From Alitta virens (Eukaryota > Annelida > Polychaeta > Phyllodocida > Nereididae): a DNA stretch of 64,000 nt. Below are positions 13,010 through 37,752 of the stretch, piece by piece. The translations under genes were made by a program, and so were the position numbers. Each line of letters begins with the position of its first letter. Position 1 is the first letter of the stretch. The notes beneath the pieces were generated by a model. That model saw only the letters and a program-made list of their open reading frames with translations. It was not told where the DNA came from and ran no database searches. The stretch lies in the NCBI GenBank assembly GCA_932294295.1, contig OW028573.1:56391829-56455828 (forward strand). Reading direction: 5' to 3'.

Positions 13010-13560
13010 TCAGGGCACTAGTACTTTCTAAGCAATGTCATGTGATCTGGTTTCAGCCAATCAGAGCTCACAAGGCACTGCAGAGGTACAATAATAGTGA
13101 CTACATCTGCAGTGAATCTGCAGTGTCAATAGCCAAAATGTGTCTATATATCCACTGCATCCGCAGTGCCAATAGCTAAAACAGTCTCACTGTCTGTCAG
13201 ACTTCTATCAACAGGATCTGCCAATACTGTCCAAAACATTCTGTAGCTACTGCATCTGCAGTGCCAATAGCCAAAACAGGCTACATCAGTGCCTCTGTCC
13301 AAAATTGCCTATACTATATAGCTACTGCTGCAGCATCTTCAAAAAAATAGATGCTCACAGTCCAACTTTTGGCAGTTTACCCTAGCCAGTAGCCAGCCAC
13401 CTATAAAGAGATCAGAATGCATAATTAAATATAATGCATACCTCTACAATGTACCAGTCAATTTGAACAATTAAATTTCTTCAAGACTTCAACCAGTTCA
13501 GGCTCAGAGACTATCTGTCAGACTTCGATCAACGGGACCTTGCCAGTGTTAATTAATTGA
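13010..13560. repeat. Degenerate tandem repeats, CTGCATCTGCAGTGCCAATAGC type
   Basis: The motif CTGCAGTG(C/T)CAATAGCCAAAA occurs three to four times between 13100 and 13290. The phrase CTGTCTGTCAGACTTC near 13190 recurs near 13515, giving a larger unit of about 320 bp. The opposite-strand version is at 11270-11400. Confidence 0.6.
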
Positions 13561-16500
13561 TTGCATTACTTGCTGATCAAGCTGCATGCAGTTCCAGAAC
13601 TTCGTGTAAATTAGAATATTATACTTGCATGAAGAAATATCTCTTTGTCAGCGCAGATTATTCGCAGTTTTGGCTTTGGCGCGGATCACAAAACACATGT
13701 TGAGGAAAAAAATCAATCTCCGTGCTCACGAGCAAGACTTTCCAGAAGATGGCAGCACCACCAAGACCATGCTCTAGTAGTTCAAGATATCCCTTGCAAA
13801 TATGTAAAAATATAATGTAGAGCTCTATAAGCTATTTATTTTATTGGCTTCTTAATCAAGAGATAATTGCTATAAAACAGTTGGCATGGATGTATAGCTC
13901 CACAGGTTGCAAGTCACCATCACAGATACTAAGACCTGGAGTGGTGATTGACGAGTTATAATATTATGGTCCTTTCCAACCAGTTTACATTAAAATGCTA
14001 CATTTATATTGGTTCTCTTTTAAGCGAGACAAAATATATGAAGAAAATACCCCCAGGGTAGTTAGACCCACTATGAATAAATGCTAAATAGGGGTAACAT
14101 TTGACCATATCAATGCATGATATCAAACACATAAAAGCCGGTTGGTTTCTATGATTCATTAAAAATAACTTTATTGCAGAAATAAGCACAATGATGGCAA
14201 TTTATATTTGTAGTGCAACAACATAATCTCATGCATACACAGTTCCTACAGCTGAGAATGTCTTTCTGTGGGACTCCAGTGCATATAAACTATGTGAAAT
14301 TCAATTAAAATAATTTTTTATTGTATCATTGTAGTGCCTAATTTCATACCAGTTAATTTAAATAAGTTACAATTAGAATGTGCTTGGCATTTAATATGTT
14401 TATGAAAGTCTTAACATTTCATGATTATAAAAATGAGAATAAAATTGAGCTTGAAATGCATGTGCCAAATTGTTCTTTATCACAATATTAATATTTAGTG
14501 ATAACACTAACTTGTGTTTTAAAAACAGTCATTTGTTTTCATTGATTCTAACAGGAGCATCCAGCCACAGAAACTATACTGATCCACACAAAGTTTTTTT
14601 TTTTAATAATTCAACAATTCAGCACCCAAGTAGTTAATAAGCATTGATAGGAGTGGTGGTATAACAGAGACCAATTAACATCATCATAATGAAGAGATAC
14701 ATCATTAATAAGTATTTATAATAACAATGTTTATAAAGAGGACACTGAAGTTACATGGACAGTTCAAAAAAGTGCAAACAAATTAATCAATACAGCTGTA
14801 ATACATACAAAATTGTAAAACCGATTGAAGGAATCCTGCATTGGAAATCCGTTAAATCTCACTCATAAATAGTCAGAATGCCATACACAATCAATGCCCA
14901 ACAATATCAAACAAAATTGTTTTCTTTTTAATTATCAATTTGGTCCCATAAAAATGTCCCTTTTGCATAAATGCTGATGAAACACAAATGAACAAGATGT
15001 TGGGCAAAACAGTAACTTAGATGGCATAATGAACAAAGGTCACTCTGTCGTAAACTTGCGGAATATGTTGTTCACATCAGACACATACAGTGTAAGGTTC
15101 TCGTACCAATGGCGTACTACACATCAATACATTGTTGTTGTATATGAGATACTATGTACACATGCGTAAATACAGAATGGATCAACAGCTACGGAGTAAA
15201 TATTTTCTATGAAAATGAAACATCACAATATTTACAGGTTTACAACCATTTGGTGAGAGACGTATACACCTTGTATAAGATTAAGAAACAAGAACTTGAC
15301 ATAAAGTGATCAGTTCTCTGTTAAAAAACCAACGTTCAATTCCTGAATGATATATTCACGAACATAGAAGTCAGGTACACAACTTAAAATCACTTTCATA
15401 TTGAATGCACCAAATTATTGTTATCATCATTTTGAAATCCTGATCCACAACTTGTTCTGTTCTCAATCGATATGTCAGGGCCTGTAACATTGTTTTATTA
15501 AAATCGGAAGCTTTCTGTATTTTTATCTCACATGCAAGCATTAAAGTACAATGCCTTGCGACTGCATCTATAAAATCCATCCATACAACATCTACCAAGT
15601 TCCAACAATTAAGTTAGAGAGAAACAGTTGCCATTATGCTTGGCATAAATCAACAATTGAGCACACTGAACACGGAAGAAACAAACTCGCAGTACCTCAT
15701 ACACGTCATAACATATCTGGAGGTAAGGGTGTTAAAGCTACTGAAACATGAATCATGTTGATAGATCATGCCAAAATTCAATGCATATGAAGTTGTGCCC
15801 AACTGAAAAAACAAGCACAACCCTCACACATTTCACTGTTTATTTAACTTCATGATGACCTAAAAAGTGAGGATGACATTAAAATCACCCAGTTTCTAAA
15901 CACTACTACCCACATGCAGTTGCAAAATGTTATTATTGTAGGCTCAGTACTGGTTTCTAAATTCTCATAGAAAGTTGATGCGGGATAGGTATGGCACTCT
16001 TGAGTGTGTTTAAACATCTTCAAATATTACATCACCCTCAACATTTCACATCTATTCTAACAAGACCAGTGCATAATATACAACTTCCTCATAGAACATC
16101 TGACCTGCTGGTATACCAACACATTATCTAACAACAATCTTTATAATTAGTTAGTAAAACCCTGATTTGTAACATGATTTTGTCAGATTATTATTCAATG
16201 TGTGCACTTGGTTATTCTTCACAGATGCGGTATTTCCCAGTTACTGTACTAAACGACAGCAGTTATCATATACAGCAATCACTGTGCTACAGCCCTAAAG
16301 TTTTGGCAAGGCTTGTTGTTCACAAACACAATTAAACAACAATCATTGTATTGCAAGTCAACTACAAAGTCATTTTTGCTTGGTCGTCCTTCAACAGCAG
16401 CTGAGTATCTATTGTGAACTCAAATATAAGTATATTTAGACAGCGTAGGAGTTTAACAAACCACATTGACAAATATCTGAGGCAAGGGTTATTGTACTTT

Positions 16501-16811
16501 GAGGCATAATCTGCTGCTTAGGAATTAAATATGTTACAAATAATTTAACCATTCATATTCTCATGTGGATCTCTAGCAGAGGTCAGAGAATTAATAAATA
16601 ATAGTTCAGTTTCAAGCACCGCTTTTTTTAACCTTTATAGTTTGATCAACAAACATAATCAATTTCCAGCATTGACAGCCTCAAATAAGGGCCGATGTAC
16701 TCAAAATTGAAACAAAATCATTTCTGAAAAACAATTGTATAGGTTTTTTTGTTTCAGAAGTGCATTAAAATTTTGCAAAGTATAAAATAATGTCATAATC
16801 ATATGCCCATC

Positions 16812-27171
<10,360 letters not shown>

Positions 27172-30100
27172 GGCAAAGTGGTGGAGATGGTGGGGGTTGC
27201 CGCTGACGACCAGTTCACCGTGGCAACCGGGCGCCCCTGGTCCCACCACGACTATCTCCCTCCTGTTGCCAGGCGAATCGCGAGACTTCTTCTGCCCGAA
27301 AAGTTTCTGAAACAAATCAGTAGAATACGTTAGCTAACAATATACAATAAATGACACATCCTTGTAGTTTTAGGGTACACATTTTCTGTAACGAGAATTA
27401 AGACAATAAAAGGTCCAGCACTCAGACTCTTAAACGAACATAAGTAGCAGAAATCAGTCTCTTAATGAGTCACATTTTAAAAAACGTAAGTTTTGGTCCA
27501 ATCCAGAGTTCCTTTTGGAGCTAAAAATAGATATAGGTGTATTCAGTCCAACCTTCATGATATCTGTGTATCTACAACGCTTATCTCACGCACAAATTGA
27601 CATAGTTGCTTAGTAATTGCCTCTATCACTCTGTCAGTCCGGGATGGATCATTAAGCAATACATTCCGCTAATTAGCCAATCATGATAGTGCCATGTTTT
27701 CCCAAAAATAACATGGGGCCAAAATATCCCCATGACACCATGGCCAGACTATCGTGGACTATAATTTCCTTTGTGGCAAATATATGCGAAATTGTAACTA
27801 TTTACCATATATCGCTTATCAAATATTGCTCATGCTCTAAGCACAGATAATATACAATTTGATGAGCATCTGACCTATGTAACAGTGACAGTAACATGAT
27901 TGATGAAACCAATGGCATCTTCATCATGAACTGTATTAAAAAGACCTGCCACAGGGTACATTACATAAGTTACAATCCATTGTTACTTTAAAGTTAGTAA
28001 AGATCTGCCTTGGGGGTGTCCTGAATGCAAAACCATATGTTATTACCCTCATTTTGAGATAAGGAACAAATAGAGTCAAATACTTCTTCAATGTTTAGAG
28101 GGGATTTCGAGAAACCTTCAGCAAACGTTAGTTCAAATGACCCAGGAGTTGACTCACACAAGAAGCAAATGCACTCTTCAATATCCTTACTCTAGTCCAC
28201 ACTTGAGCACTTTCCGTTCATACTAGAATTTCAAGTTCCCCAGCATAGACAAATAAACCTCTAGATACACATGAAAGGCGATATAAACCAAGCAACTACA
28301 ACAAAAGCTAGATATACAATATTATACACAACCCAGTTAACAACACCTAATAAATAACAAAGGCCCACATTGTTTATTTGCACCTGAGCTTAATGCAGAA
28401 TAAATTAACCCCTATACTTAGGCATATGAAGCTGTGGTATATTACATATACACTGTACACCAAAGTATAATAAATAGGTCAGAGTATCATACTGTACACA
28501 CCCACCCACAAAATATCACTACATATATACACGAGAGAATAGATGGTATCAGCATGATCAGAGCATTGAGGAAATGAATTTATTTTCCCAAACTCCACGA
28601 GCACTCCGAAATGTCAGTCCAATTAAGGAAACAAGATCAATTTCAGCTATATCCTATTGCACATATGCTTGGGTTTGAGGTCATGTTATAAGCAAATAAC
28701 TTGTATGCCCTTAGTAATTAATGATTCACGCATTCAACGATTGATTTGAGGTGAGATTCAGGTCAAGCCATATATGGCAGGACTTTCTGAACAAAATTAT
28801 AGCGTAGTCTTTCATTTATATTTAATATATATATATATACACGAAGAAAATAAAATACCCCCTCTACCCACAATGTAAGAATAGTAATTATGTAAAAGCA
28901 ATTGTTGAGACTGTATGTAATACTGTGTTGTAATACTGTGTTGTAATTAGCTGCATATAAATACATTTACAGAAGACACACAGCAAATCACTGGGGCAGA
29001 ACAGAGCTTGTTATACAATGGGTAAAACTCCATATTCTGAAGAAGGAAGTGAAATAATTGCCTCCCTTTAGCTCTTGAAGGGTGACACAAAACATACAGA
29101 ATTGTAAATAAGTGAACAGAATTGAGATGAACTGACCAGCCACCTGTATGTCAAACACAGAGGGGGTCAGAATAGTAAACTTTCATGTTTGCCTGTACCC
29201 CAAAGCAATGAAAGTGCAAAGGCTTGTATATCATTCTTTACCTGACTAGTGGGGTGTGAACCCCTGCCCTGGTTGCTAGGCAATGGCCAACCTCTAAACT
29301 GCTGGCACCCCTCAGTCCCCTGATATCCTCCGCTGCTAATTCATCTTATATCCAGGTGTGTTGTACTTCGAAGCCAGTAAAATCCACAACAGAGAAGAAG
29401 AAACTCGCCATGATTTGCTCTGACTAGGAAGTGAGGACCCAACAGCCACCTAACAAGTGACACAAATTGTCAGCAGAGCATGCAGAGCATGACTGACCTA
29501 CTCTCCCTCCTTATCACAATCAGTGAATCAATGCATGCAGACAAGATATAACCAGACCAGAATCCTCTGGGGTGTCCCTCAACACTTCCTCTCACGTTCT
29601 AAAGCACTTGATACAAAATGTTTCGCAGTTTAAATCAACGCCTACATGAATTAAAAACAGAAGCAGCAGCCAGGAGACTCCCAGCCAAAAGAAAAACAAT
29701 TGAAAAGCCACGAGAGTACACGGATACCAAAATAAAAGATGCATCAACCGGGGGATATTTCTCACAAACCAAACGAACCAGGAATTCTGTGAAAAAACTC
29801 ACAACGGAAGGAAGTAAGGCGCAAATTGTATGGCCCCCCTGAGAGATCTATCTCGCCACAGCTGGTCTTCTGGTTTCACCTCCTTTGTAAGTCATGAGGG
29901 CAAAAGAAGCAGATTAGAAGAGAGCAGAAATCATTCCAACCTTCACAATGCTCCATGTCCAATACTCTCCTATTTCAACTTCCCATTTACTCCCTACAAC
30001 ATGGGGGCATAAACCTCTTTTAGCCTCTACAAACCGTCCTGTGCGAACAAACATTCCTAGAACAGGACAAAACAGTACAAATCTAGTTGTCCAAATATAT

Positions 30101-33100
30101 ACATAGTATCAGGCAAATAAATTCACTTAATTTCAGAAACGTACTGACTATTCTCAAACAATATACACAATGATTACACAAGGAATGTATCCCATTCCAT
30201 GAAAACCATGACGACATTGGCACGACCTTGAAATTGGAACACCCAAAGGGAAGCCTCTTTAGTGACAATGCAGAGGAGCTTAAACTGCATAATTCTCTCC
30301 TTGAAACATTTCTATCCAACCTCGGACGAACTTCCGACCCCCATAAAACATCTCTTAGGAATTTCAAAGTGGATCGCTGACCTGAACTGACATTGTTCAA
30401 TCAGTAGTGTCCTTTAACATGGTGCATTCCAGGAATCATACGCAACCGATTGGTTCCATACATGCCACTCATTTAGATGTCATATGGGGTGCACTGTACC
30501 TACGTCCAGTAAGTTTCTGGAACCTGAAATGACTTTTTAAGGAAAATCACCATAACTTACTTTTAACATGGAACCAAGAGTGGAATCTTGGCTCCATGTT
30601 TTTAACACATGGCAGAAATTTTGTCTTTCTATATGAGAATCATGGCAGGCAATGATCTTTTTAAATTGACATACAGATCTACATGAATCTCAATATGACT
30701 CTTTGATTGCACCCACTGGACCATGTCAGTTGTCTCAAACCACCCCACTGATGTCCCACATCTCTATTAATAGTTGTAAATTACAAACATAATCTTGGTT
30801 CATTCAGTATCACATGTTCTTCATGTCCACGTGGCTACATATTCCTGAATACTTCTAGCAATCAATTCCTTCAATTTGGTAATTTTTGGTGGCGTTTGCG
30901 GAATTTGTATTGAAGTAAATATATAACCATCGGGTATTGAAATCCTACGGTATTGAAACACGCTCACTGAGGAATTTATTCACTAACCTTGAAGGAATTT
31001 AAACTTAACTGGTTATTGAACCTGGAATCAATGGTGGTTCAAGTGCAATTCTTAATGTCTAACTGCACTAATCAAGAAGAAAATCTATCCTAGAAGTGTA
31101 CTAAAAACTACCAATTGCTGCTGACAATACAGATTTTGTAATTTATCATCAACACCATGTGTGAAGTTTAACCCTGACACCCTTGATAATGAATGTCCTG
31201 GTGCTTGGAATAATTAAAATTCCATAATGGCATGAACAATGATGAAGATACGTAGTAATCTAGACTATATCACTCCAAATAAGAATTTCCCCCCATTCTT
31301 TTTTGTTAACTGTTTGTTAACTGTTTGTTAACTGTTTACCTCAGGCTACAGAGTCAAGCATTTACTAGATTATATACCATGTGCGTAGAAGTCCTGGACT
31401 GTAATCATAATACATATATAACACATATATCCCATTATAAAGATAATCTTATATATTCTAGTCCCACTAAGCAAGAATACTTAGTAAAAGTCAAGGGTCA
31501 AGTCAAAGATTAAAATCAGCTGATGTGTCATACTCAGAAATTCTAGCCCTATCTTACAATAAGACCAGTAGAAGGCCACACCCCTTTTCCAGGTCAGGGC
31601 AGAACAGATAAACCCCCTGGGCAGCCGGAGTCCCCTAGAACAAACGCAGAATACTAAGGTAGAATAGCAAACGTTTACCTGGTCCACTCAACACTGACCT
31701 ACCCCAGGGCAACAATTTAGTGTCAATTATAGCAGGACTAGGCCAGAAAGGGGGTAATGAGAATATACAGGAAATTTGCTGTAAATAAATAACCCAAGCT
31801 GTGCACCCCATATTGTGGCAAATTTTATACAATCGATTGTTTTACATGTTTTAATTCATCAACAACACATCCGCAGTATTGTTTAATAACAAGTGAACGA
31901 TATCTTGCAAGGGGTTTCAATGATATTATTACTGCGATACCCAGCACTTAATAGTATATACCAAGGACATGTATCATGTATGTCATATAAAGATTGATTG
32001 AAATATCTTTAACAGGTGAAAATGTGAATATTATAAATTGTAATAACTGCATATTCATACATAAATTACACAATGCTGATAATAGCAAGCATATACGGGT
32101 ACATTTTGTACATAATATTATGGTACAAAAACATATTTTTCTTTGATTCTAAATGTAATGGCACAGTAAAACAATATGTAATGTTCAAATTTGAATAAAT
32201 AAGCATGCAAATACAAATTACTGATGTAATGCAACAATTCAAGATAATCCAAATATGCAACGGCAAAATGCTCAATAGTATACAATAAATTGCAAAGCAA
32301 CAGCATGTTTTGCAAGAAAATGTGCAAACAACGAACTTGAATTCGAAACTAAAACCAAAATAGCAAGACATACCAAAGGAAGAATGTCTTCCAAATTTGA
32401 ACCATGGCATCTGCATGGCATCTCGCACTAAATAAATCCCAAACAAAGGAATAGGAAAATGTGTTAAAAATTCTAGCGACGAAGCATAAAATATGACGGG
32501 AGTAACAACAATAAAAGGTGGGAATTTAGGGCCACACCAACACATGGCAGAGATTCAGCATAAAATGAAACCAACTTGGCAAATTTACTTAAATGTACTC
32601 TTCCGAATAACTGGAGCGATTACTGAACAGAGATATGACAGTGTGCAAGATATCAATCTTTTTTAATCAGTTTTAAGTCTTAGATTGCCATCAGAATCTC
32701 GATAGACTTAAAATATGCCAGCCAGTTCATATAAAAAAAGATTGATAACGTTGTCACAAACTGAGTCGATTATCTCAAAGCTATGCAATTACACCTCAAG
32801 GGTTAACTCATTTCATGTCATTATTTCAACATTTTACATGTGTGAAAGATATTGACTACAATCAAGAGTTCAGGGTCAATTAGTGCGATTAAGCAAAGGA
32901 AAATAAGAAATTCTCAGGTCCTCTCTCAAATGCTATATATATTATCTTAGTAAAACAACTGGGATAAAACAGCAAATATGTAGCAAAAATTAACAACACA
33001 GCATCTAAATGTATGAACTGCAAGATGTAATAATGAAAATTAGAAAATATATCAGTGTATGTGCACATGCATAATATGAACATTTTCTGGGCAGAAGGTC

Positions 33101-33255
33101 TACAAAAATCATACAAACTTACATTGCAAAATTATTAATAAGCAATGCATCAATGAACAACTGCAAACACGAGGTAACAAAATGTTAGTAATAAGGTAAC
33201 AACCAAAAGCACATCGATAAGCCAGAAAAGCATTCCCAAGTTCTTGCTGACTTAC

Positions 33256-33309
33256 TTTGAAGAAACGCTGGGCCATTTGGAACGAGGTGAAAGGCTTAAG
33301 CTTATTCAG
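33256..33309 (-). CDS. Candidate upstream exon giving an N-terminal extension of the Src-family kinase
   Basis: A 54-nt interval has a strong acceptor (CTTTCTGTTACAG) and donor (AAAGTAAGT). It is fully open (18 codons, including MAQRFFK) and joins in phase to the exon starting at 27306 (KLFGQKKSRDS). The joined frame runs unbroken into MGNQCC at 27171. If translated from MAQRFFK it would add 52 residues before the myristoylation start. Equally, this may be a 5' UTR exon. Predicted from splice signals only. Confidence 0.35.
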
Positions 33310-34887
33310 CTGTAACAGAAAGTGAAATGCAGATTGAGGCAGTGCAGAAGACACGAACTGAGAGCTTTTGACAACACGTACTGTAACACAAAACACACTC
33401 AGCAGCTTTTTCTGTATCTCACAACGCAACATTCCACACAGCCTTACAGATAGTATTTCTTACAATAATGAGTTGCATCAACATGATTAATGATCGTTTT
33501 CTTGCTTGTGTTATGTGTATAGACAGATTGAAATTGTGTGTACAGTGTAAACTATGTCAAAGAGAAGAAGAAACTATCGGGATTGAAAAATATGACCAGC
33601 TGTATATTTATTCAGCAAACTGTTCACATTGTAACAATATCCAGAAATTGACAGAATGAAAATGACATGAATGCCATGATCGCTACCAGACAATAAGTTC
33701 AAACACTGGCTTAACCATTCGTTATAAGAGCAATGGTGAACAAGTTGGGAGTCCTAATCCAGATTCAGACATACATAATTAGGATGACCACATGTTATCC
33801 TTCACGGTGGTACATGCTTACTGTTTAGTGGTAATTACCAAATTCACAATTCACCAGCTTATCAGCACTGAAATGATGGCTCATCCCAGAAGTATTTGTA
33901 GGTCTGCAAATTTAATCAAGACTGATCCAATCATACTCTGTATAACATAAATAGCTCTCTTATCATTATGTTTAATCGTTTATGCTAAGGCATAAAGTCG
34001 AGCTGAGACAAGCTCCACACTTAAGTTATGCACTTATATTACACCACAAACCTAACTATACGATAACAATAAAGATAAACATTTATGTGTCCTAATCGCC
34101 ATAAAATTCCGCCTTTTGGGAAAAAAAGTTTAACTTTTGTCCCATGACCATTGTTCTACTTGAAATCATGCTAGTCGTGTGCCAAAAAAATCGATATGAA
34201 CTTAATTTAGTTCTGCTTTCTTCCAAAGGAAAAAAAACCTAGTTTACAAAGAAATGAGATCACAATTTCTAGGCTAAATTATCAGTTACCACATCTTGCT
34301 GTGCAGCAGTGACAAGGTATTACAAAGTTTCATTAGTAAAACATCTGTATGGTCAACGACTAATGTCACAACTGTGGTCATTGTACATGCATGAGTACTT
34401 TGGTCATAACGTTAGCTAGCACAGGTCAAAAGGTTATTTAATATTGTATCAAAAAGGGACAAGCATTGTACATTTCAATTACCAGCATGACTGTTGCATG
34501 ATAGAAATGACCACTGGCTAAACATTAAACAAAGGTTACTTGCACATTAATTTGTTGCACTGATAAATTTTGGATCAGACACAACTGTAGTGAGCCTAAA
34601 ATATGTCATGCCTGACAGTCACAATGCCAACAGTTGTTAATGTGTCAACTGCCAAAACATTACAATGGTATTTGTAGCAAGTTTAATAACCTCATGGGCT
34701 GGAATAGATCCATTTCAAATGAATACATCACTGGGATCATATGTTAACGGTCAAAAGGAAGTTATCGAGCCCTTAAAAATATTTATGTTATTAACAAATA
34801 CAATACTGATCAATAGGCTCTCATGTGATAAGATAATCATGATAACATCATATCTGAATGCATTCATTTCCATGACATTTTCATGTA

Positions 34888-34910
34888 CAGTAGACCCCCG
34901 TTAATCCGAA
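34888..34910. mobile_element. Fragment resembling a pogo/Tigger terminal repeat
   Basis: CAGTAGACCCCCGTTAATCC resembles termini of pogo-type elements from memory. I could not find a convincing opposite end, so it may be a solo or decayed end. Confidence 0.3.
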
Positions 34911-36586
34911 ATTCCTTAAACCAAATCCCGCGCCGTCTGAATGAAAATGCTGTACTAACATCAAGAAGGAAGGATTTTAATAAGTATTTGCTGCAACCAA
35001 CACAGAGAATAAGGTATCTCATCGCAGAAATTAAGTATGAATTGAGTCATTGCTTGTGATGAAATGAGTCATTTCCAGCATCTTGGAACATCAGCTTTGA
35101 CATTTAAAAGTATGCCACACCAGGATGCACCTCAAAATGCAATTTGTAGCGAAAAACTATACATTATGCACAGGGCAATTTGAACAAATTTTGTGAGCTT
35201 TTATTGTTAGAAATCCCTTCACAACAGAAAATTGGCCAGGCTTTTTCATTCACAGATACAGTAGTAACATGGATGGAGTGCCACTAAGAAAACCTGTGTT
35301 CCGAAAAAAGGTATTTGCAACGCCTTTGCACTGTTCAGCAGGCACTTCTTTTGAGGAATCGCCACGACTGATGGGCTGAACGGCTGTTAAATTAATTGTT
35401 TTTTGATTCTGTGTTTTGACCACTTTCACAGTTGTGTACAAGTCATTATACAAAAACGTAATTTTTGGACGTAGTATGGAAGTGGTCGAAGCACGGATGC
35501 AATTTCAGATAAAATTTTCTTAGTGAGTGCTAAAACGTAATTATGATAAAATAGTTTCTGACTCATTTGAGCATGTACCTTGATCAACAGGCCTATAAGT
35601 TATAACTGATGAAGTGACAACCCTCACAAATACCAAGGCAAAAGAACTGGCTACAGTTCGCAGGAAAATGATTTGGCAATTGCCAATTCAATTTATTACA
35701 TACTGTTAAATCTGATCAATTAGATTGTTAGGATCCATGATATACGCTGGTACAATTGTTCATAAATTGCAAGCCAATGGGCAAATCTAATCTACCCAAA
35801 CATTTAACCACTGACACTGTCAGTGAATTAGAGACGGAGCTTGCTCTCATTAATCAGTAGATGTGTGACCTGTCATGTCATGAAATAAACATATTCCCTT
35901 TTGTCAAAATGAAGTCAAAAGATCTCCATTCACTCGTTCAACTGGTAAATCGCAGACATTCACCCAACCGTGACGAACCTTTGCCCACTTCACTATTGGC
36001 AGTATTGCAGACCAGAATCTGGCTCAGATATTCACTTTTTGGCTAACTTTTGCAGATAAAAAAACCAATTGGCAAAATGACTCATGCCACAATTACACAG
36101 AGAAGCTCACTCTTTTTGTGAATCACCACCACCAAATCATTCGTACATCTATCAACGATTTGCACCAAATGTGTAACAAATTCACCAACTTGAAAGAGGC
36201 TAGGCTTGGCCATTCTTAGATTCCTTGGACTTCAAGAAAAGATCTGACGAAACTTCCTCATGTTACATTGCAAAAACACACGGCGCCAGATAAGCAACCA
36301 TGTCCTTAATGAAATCACACCTCAATTTACCTACCTAAAACATTCCTCCAGCCGATATCTTGACATTTGTTCACTTGGTAAATTATCTACACCAGGAAGT
36401 TTCCCGTTGGAGCCATAATCCCGTCTTCCGCGAGGAATTGTGAGATGACCAGTGTCTCAGACATGAACGGCCATAAAATACTTTATAGCTTTTCCGTAAG
36501 ATGACGCCACGATCCATACAAGAATTAAAAATTGGCCAGGTGGTGCTGCCCTCACTTGACAATTTTGCAAACCATGCTTTCCAAAG

Positions 36587-37752
36587 ACTTAAAGGGGAAC
36601 TAATGGAAGTTTGTATGTTAATTTCAAAAGTTCAATTAGATGTTAAATAATATATTGGTGTGAAAGAAAATGTCTTAAAGGCTGGTTTGACATCGTTTCA
36701 AGCCAATTAAAAGTGTAATTTGCACCAATCGCCGACATGCTGGGGGCCGCCATTATTGCACACAGCACACAAGACAGTGACGTCACTTATGTACACTGCT
36801 AGGCCATATATATGCATTCAGCCATATGAATCAATTCATAATCCTGTTGATTACAAGCCGTTTCATTGTTCATTGCAATTATAACAAGAACATACAGCAC
36901 AACAACATGAAGGGTGTTAATTGCAATTTTTTGGGAATACAGCATAATTATTGCATTGATTGCAATGAGCTTATTTCAAATGTATGTTGCATTGCTAGAA
37001 GCATTTAATATAGGCCTACTAGTTTAAAATAAAATATAATATCAAAAACTCATTTAAAAAAAAAACAATCACAATTAAGAACTGATCCCTGTTTGTAAAC
37101 TTTTTATTAAATTTGCAATTTGTCTGCCATACTTTTATTTTCATCCCATCATTATTTCTTAGATTTAGATCTTATTATTTATATATAAATGTCTTTTTTC
37201 ATTTTTTTTCATCAAATAATATATATTTTTTTAAATATGAGTTTTTAGGGGACATCCACATGAGCCTTTTTTTTAAATAAGAACTTATTGGATGTCTCCT
37301 GACCAAAGGTAATTAGATTATATGTATTTTTACTTTTATTTTATTTATTTTTCTGCTAATAGTTGTTTCTTGCTGCTTTTGTTTGTTTTATTTAACATTG
37401 ATCTAATAAATTCTTTCTTTCTCTGTCTAATTGCTTTGTCTCAAGTTCAATGGCAATTACTTGACACTCAGTAAGAACTGCCCTGAAAGTGCAATTAACT
37501 GTATCTAAACTGTTGCTGACACACAGTTTCTCACCAGTTGAATAGTACAACAGTGACGTATTTCCGGTCAGTGCAAAACACCAGGAATTTAAAAAATGGC
37601 GGCCTCCGTAGTTCACAACACGGAGCTAATAAATGCAGGATATTTCATTACCAGGGCACATATAAAATTTATGAATAGCATGGAATTGTTTCTATGGACC
37701 CAAGCTAAAATCTGAGAGGTAAAGTGCAAAAGGGGTTAGTTCTCCTTTAAGT
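36587..37752. mobile_element. 1.17-kb non-autonomous element with ACTTAAAGGRGAACTAA inverted ends
   Basis: The left end ACTTAAAGGGGAACTAA and right end TTAGTTCTCCTTTAAGT are inverted repeats of 17 bp with one mismatch. A second pair of inverted words (GGGGGCCGCCATT at 36743 and AATGGCGGCCTCC at 37595) lies inside. No transposase ORF is visible. Confidence 0.75.

Larger units (their letters stand above)
10447..16811. other. Intergenic region and probable Src-kinase 3' UTR
   Basis: About 6.4 kb without a recognisable coding exon between the TOE1 start and the distal last exon of the Src-family kinase. The part from 11.2 to 13.6 kb is repeat-derived (listed separately). The part from about 14.1 to 16.8 kb is plain AT-rich sequence. 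It could be a long 3' UTR of the kinase's distal isoform, because TTTATT (AATAAA on the minus strand) occurs at 14170-14175 and again near 15839. TOE1's promoter must lie just right of 10446. Confidence 0.5.
27307..36586. other. Upstream region or long 5' introns of the Src-family kinase
   Basis: Over 9 kb of AT-rich sequence with only short chance ORFs. It contains the candidate 54-nt exon at 33256-33309 (listed separately), a three-fold direct repeat of GTTAACTGTTT near 31310-31340, and a fragment near 34888 that begins CAGTAGACCCCCGTTAATCC, like ends of pogo/Tigger elements. No other gene is seen. Confidence 0.5.

Noticed and set aside
29618..29842. 74-codon basic ORF as a small nuclear protein
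   Set aside because: No domain or supporting splice signals; lysine richness is expected from A-rich DNA.
32066..32545. 159-codon minus-strand ORF as a membrane protein gene
   Set aside because: Hydrophobic composition comes from AT-rich sequence; no start context, splice sites or homology were recognised.
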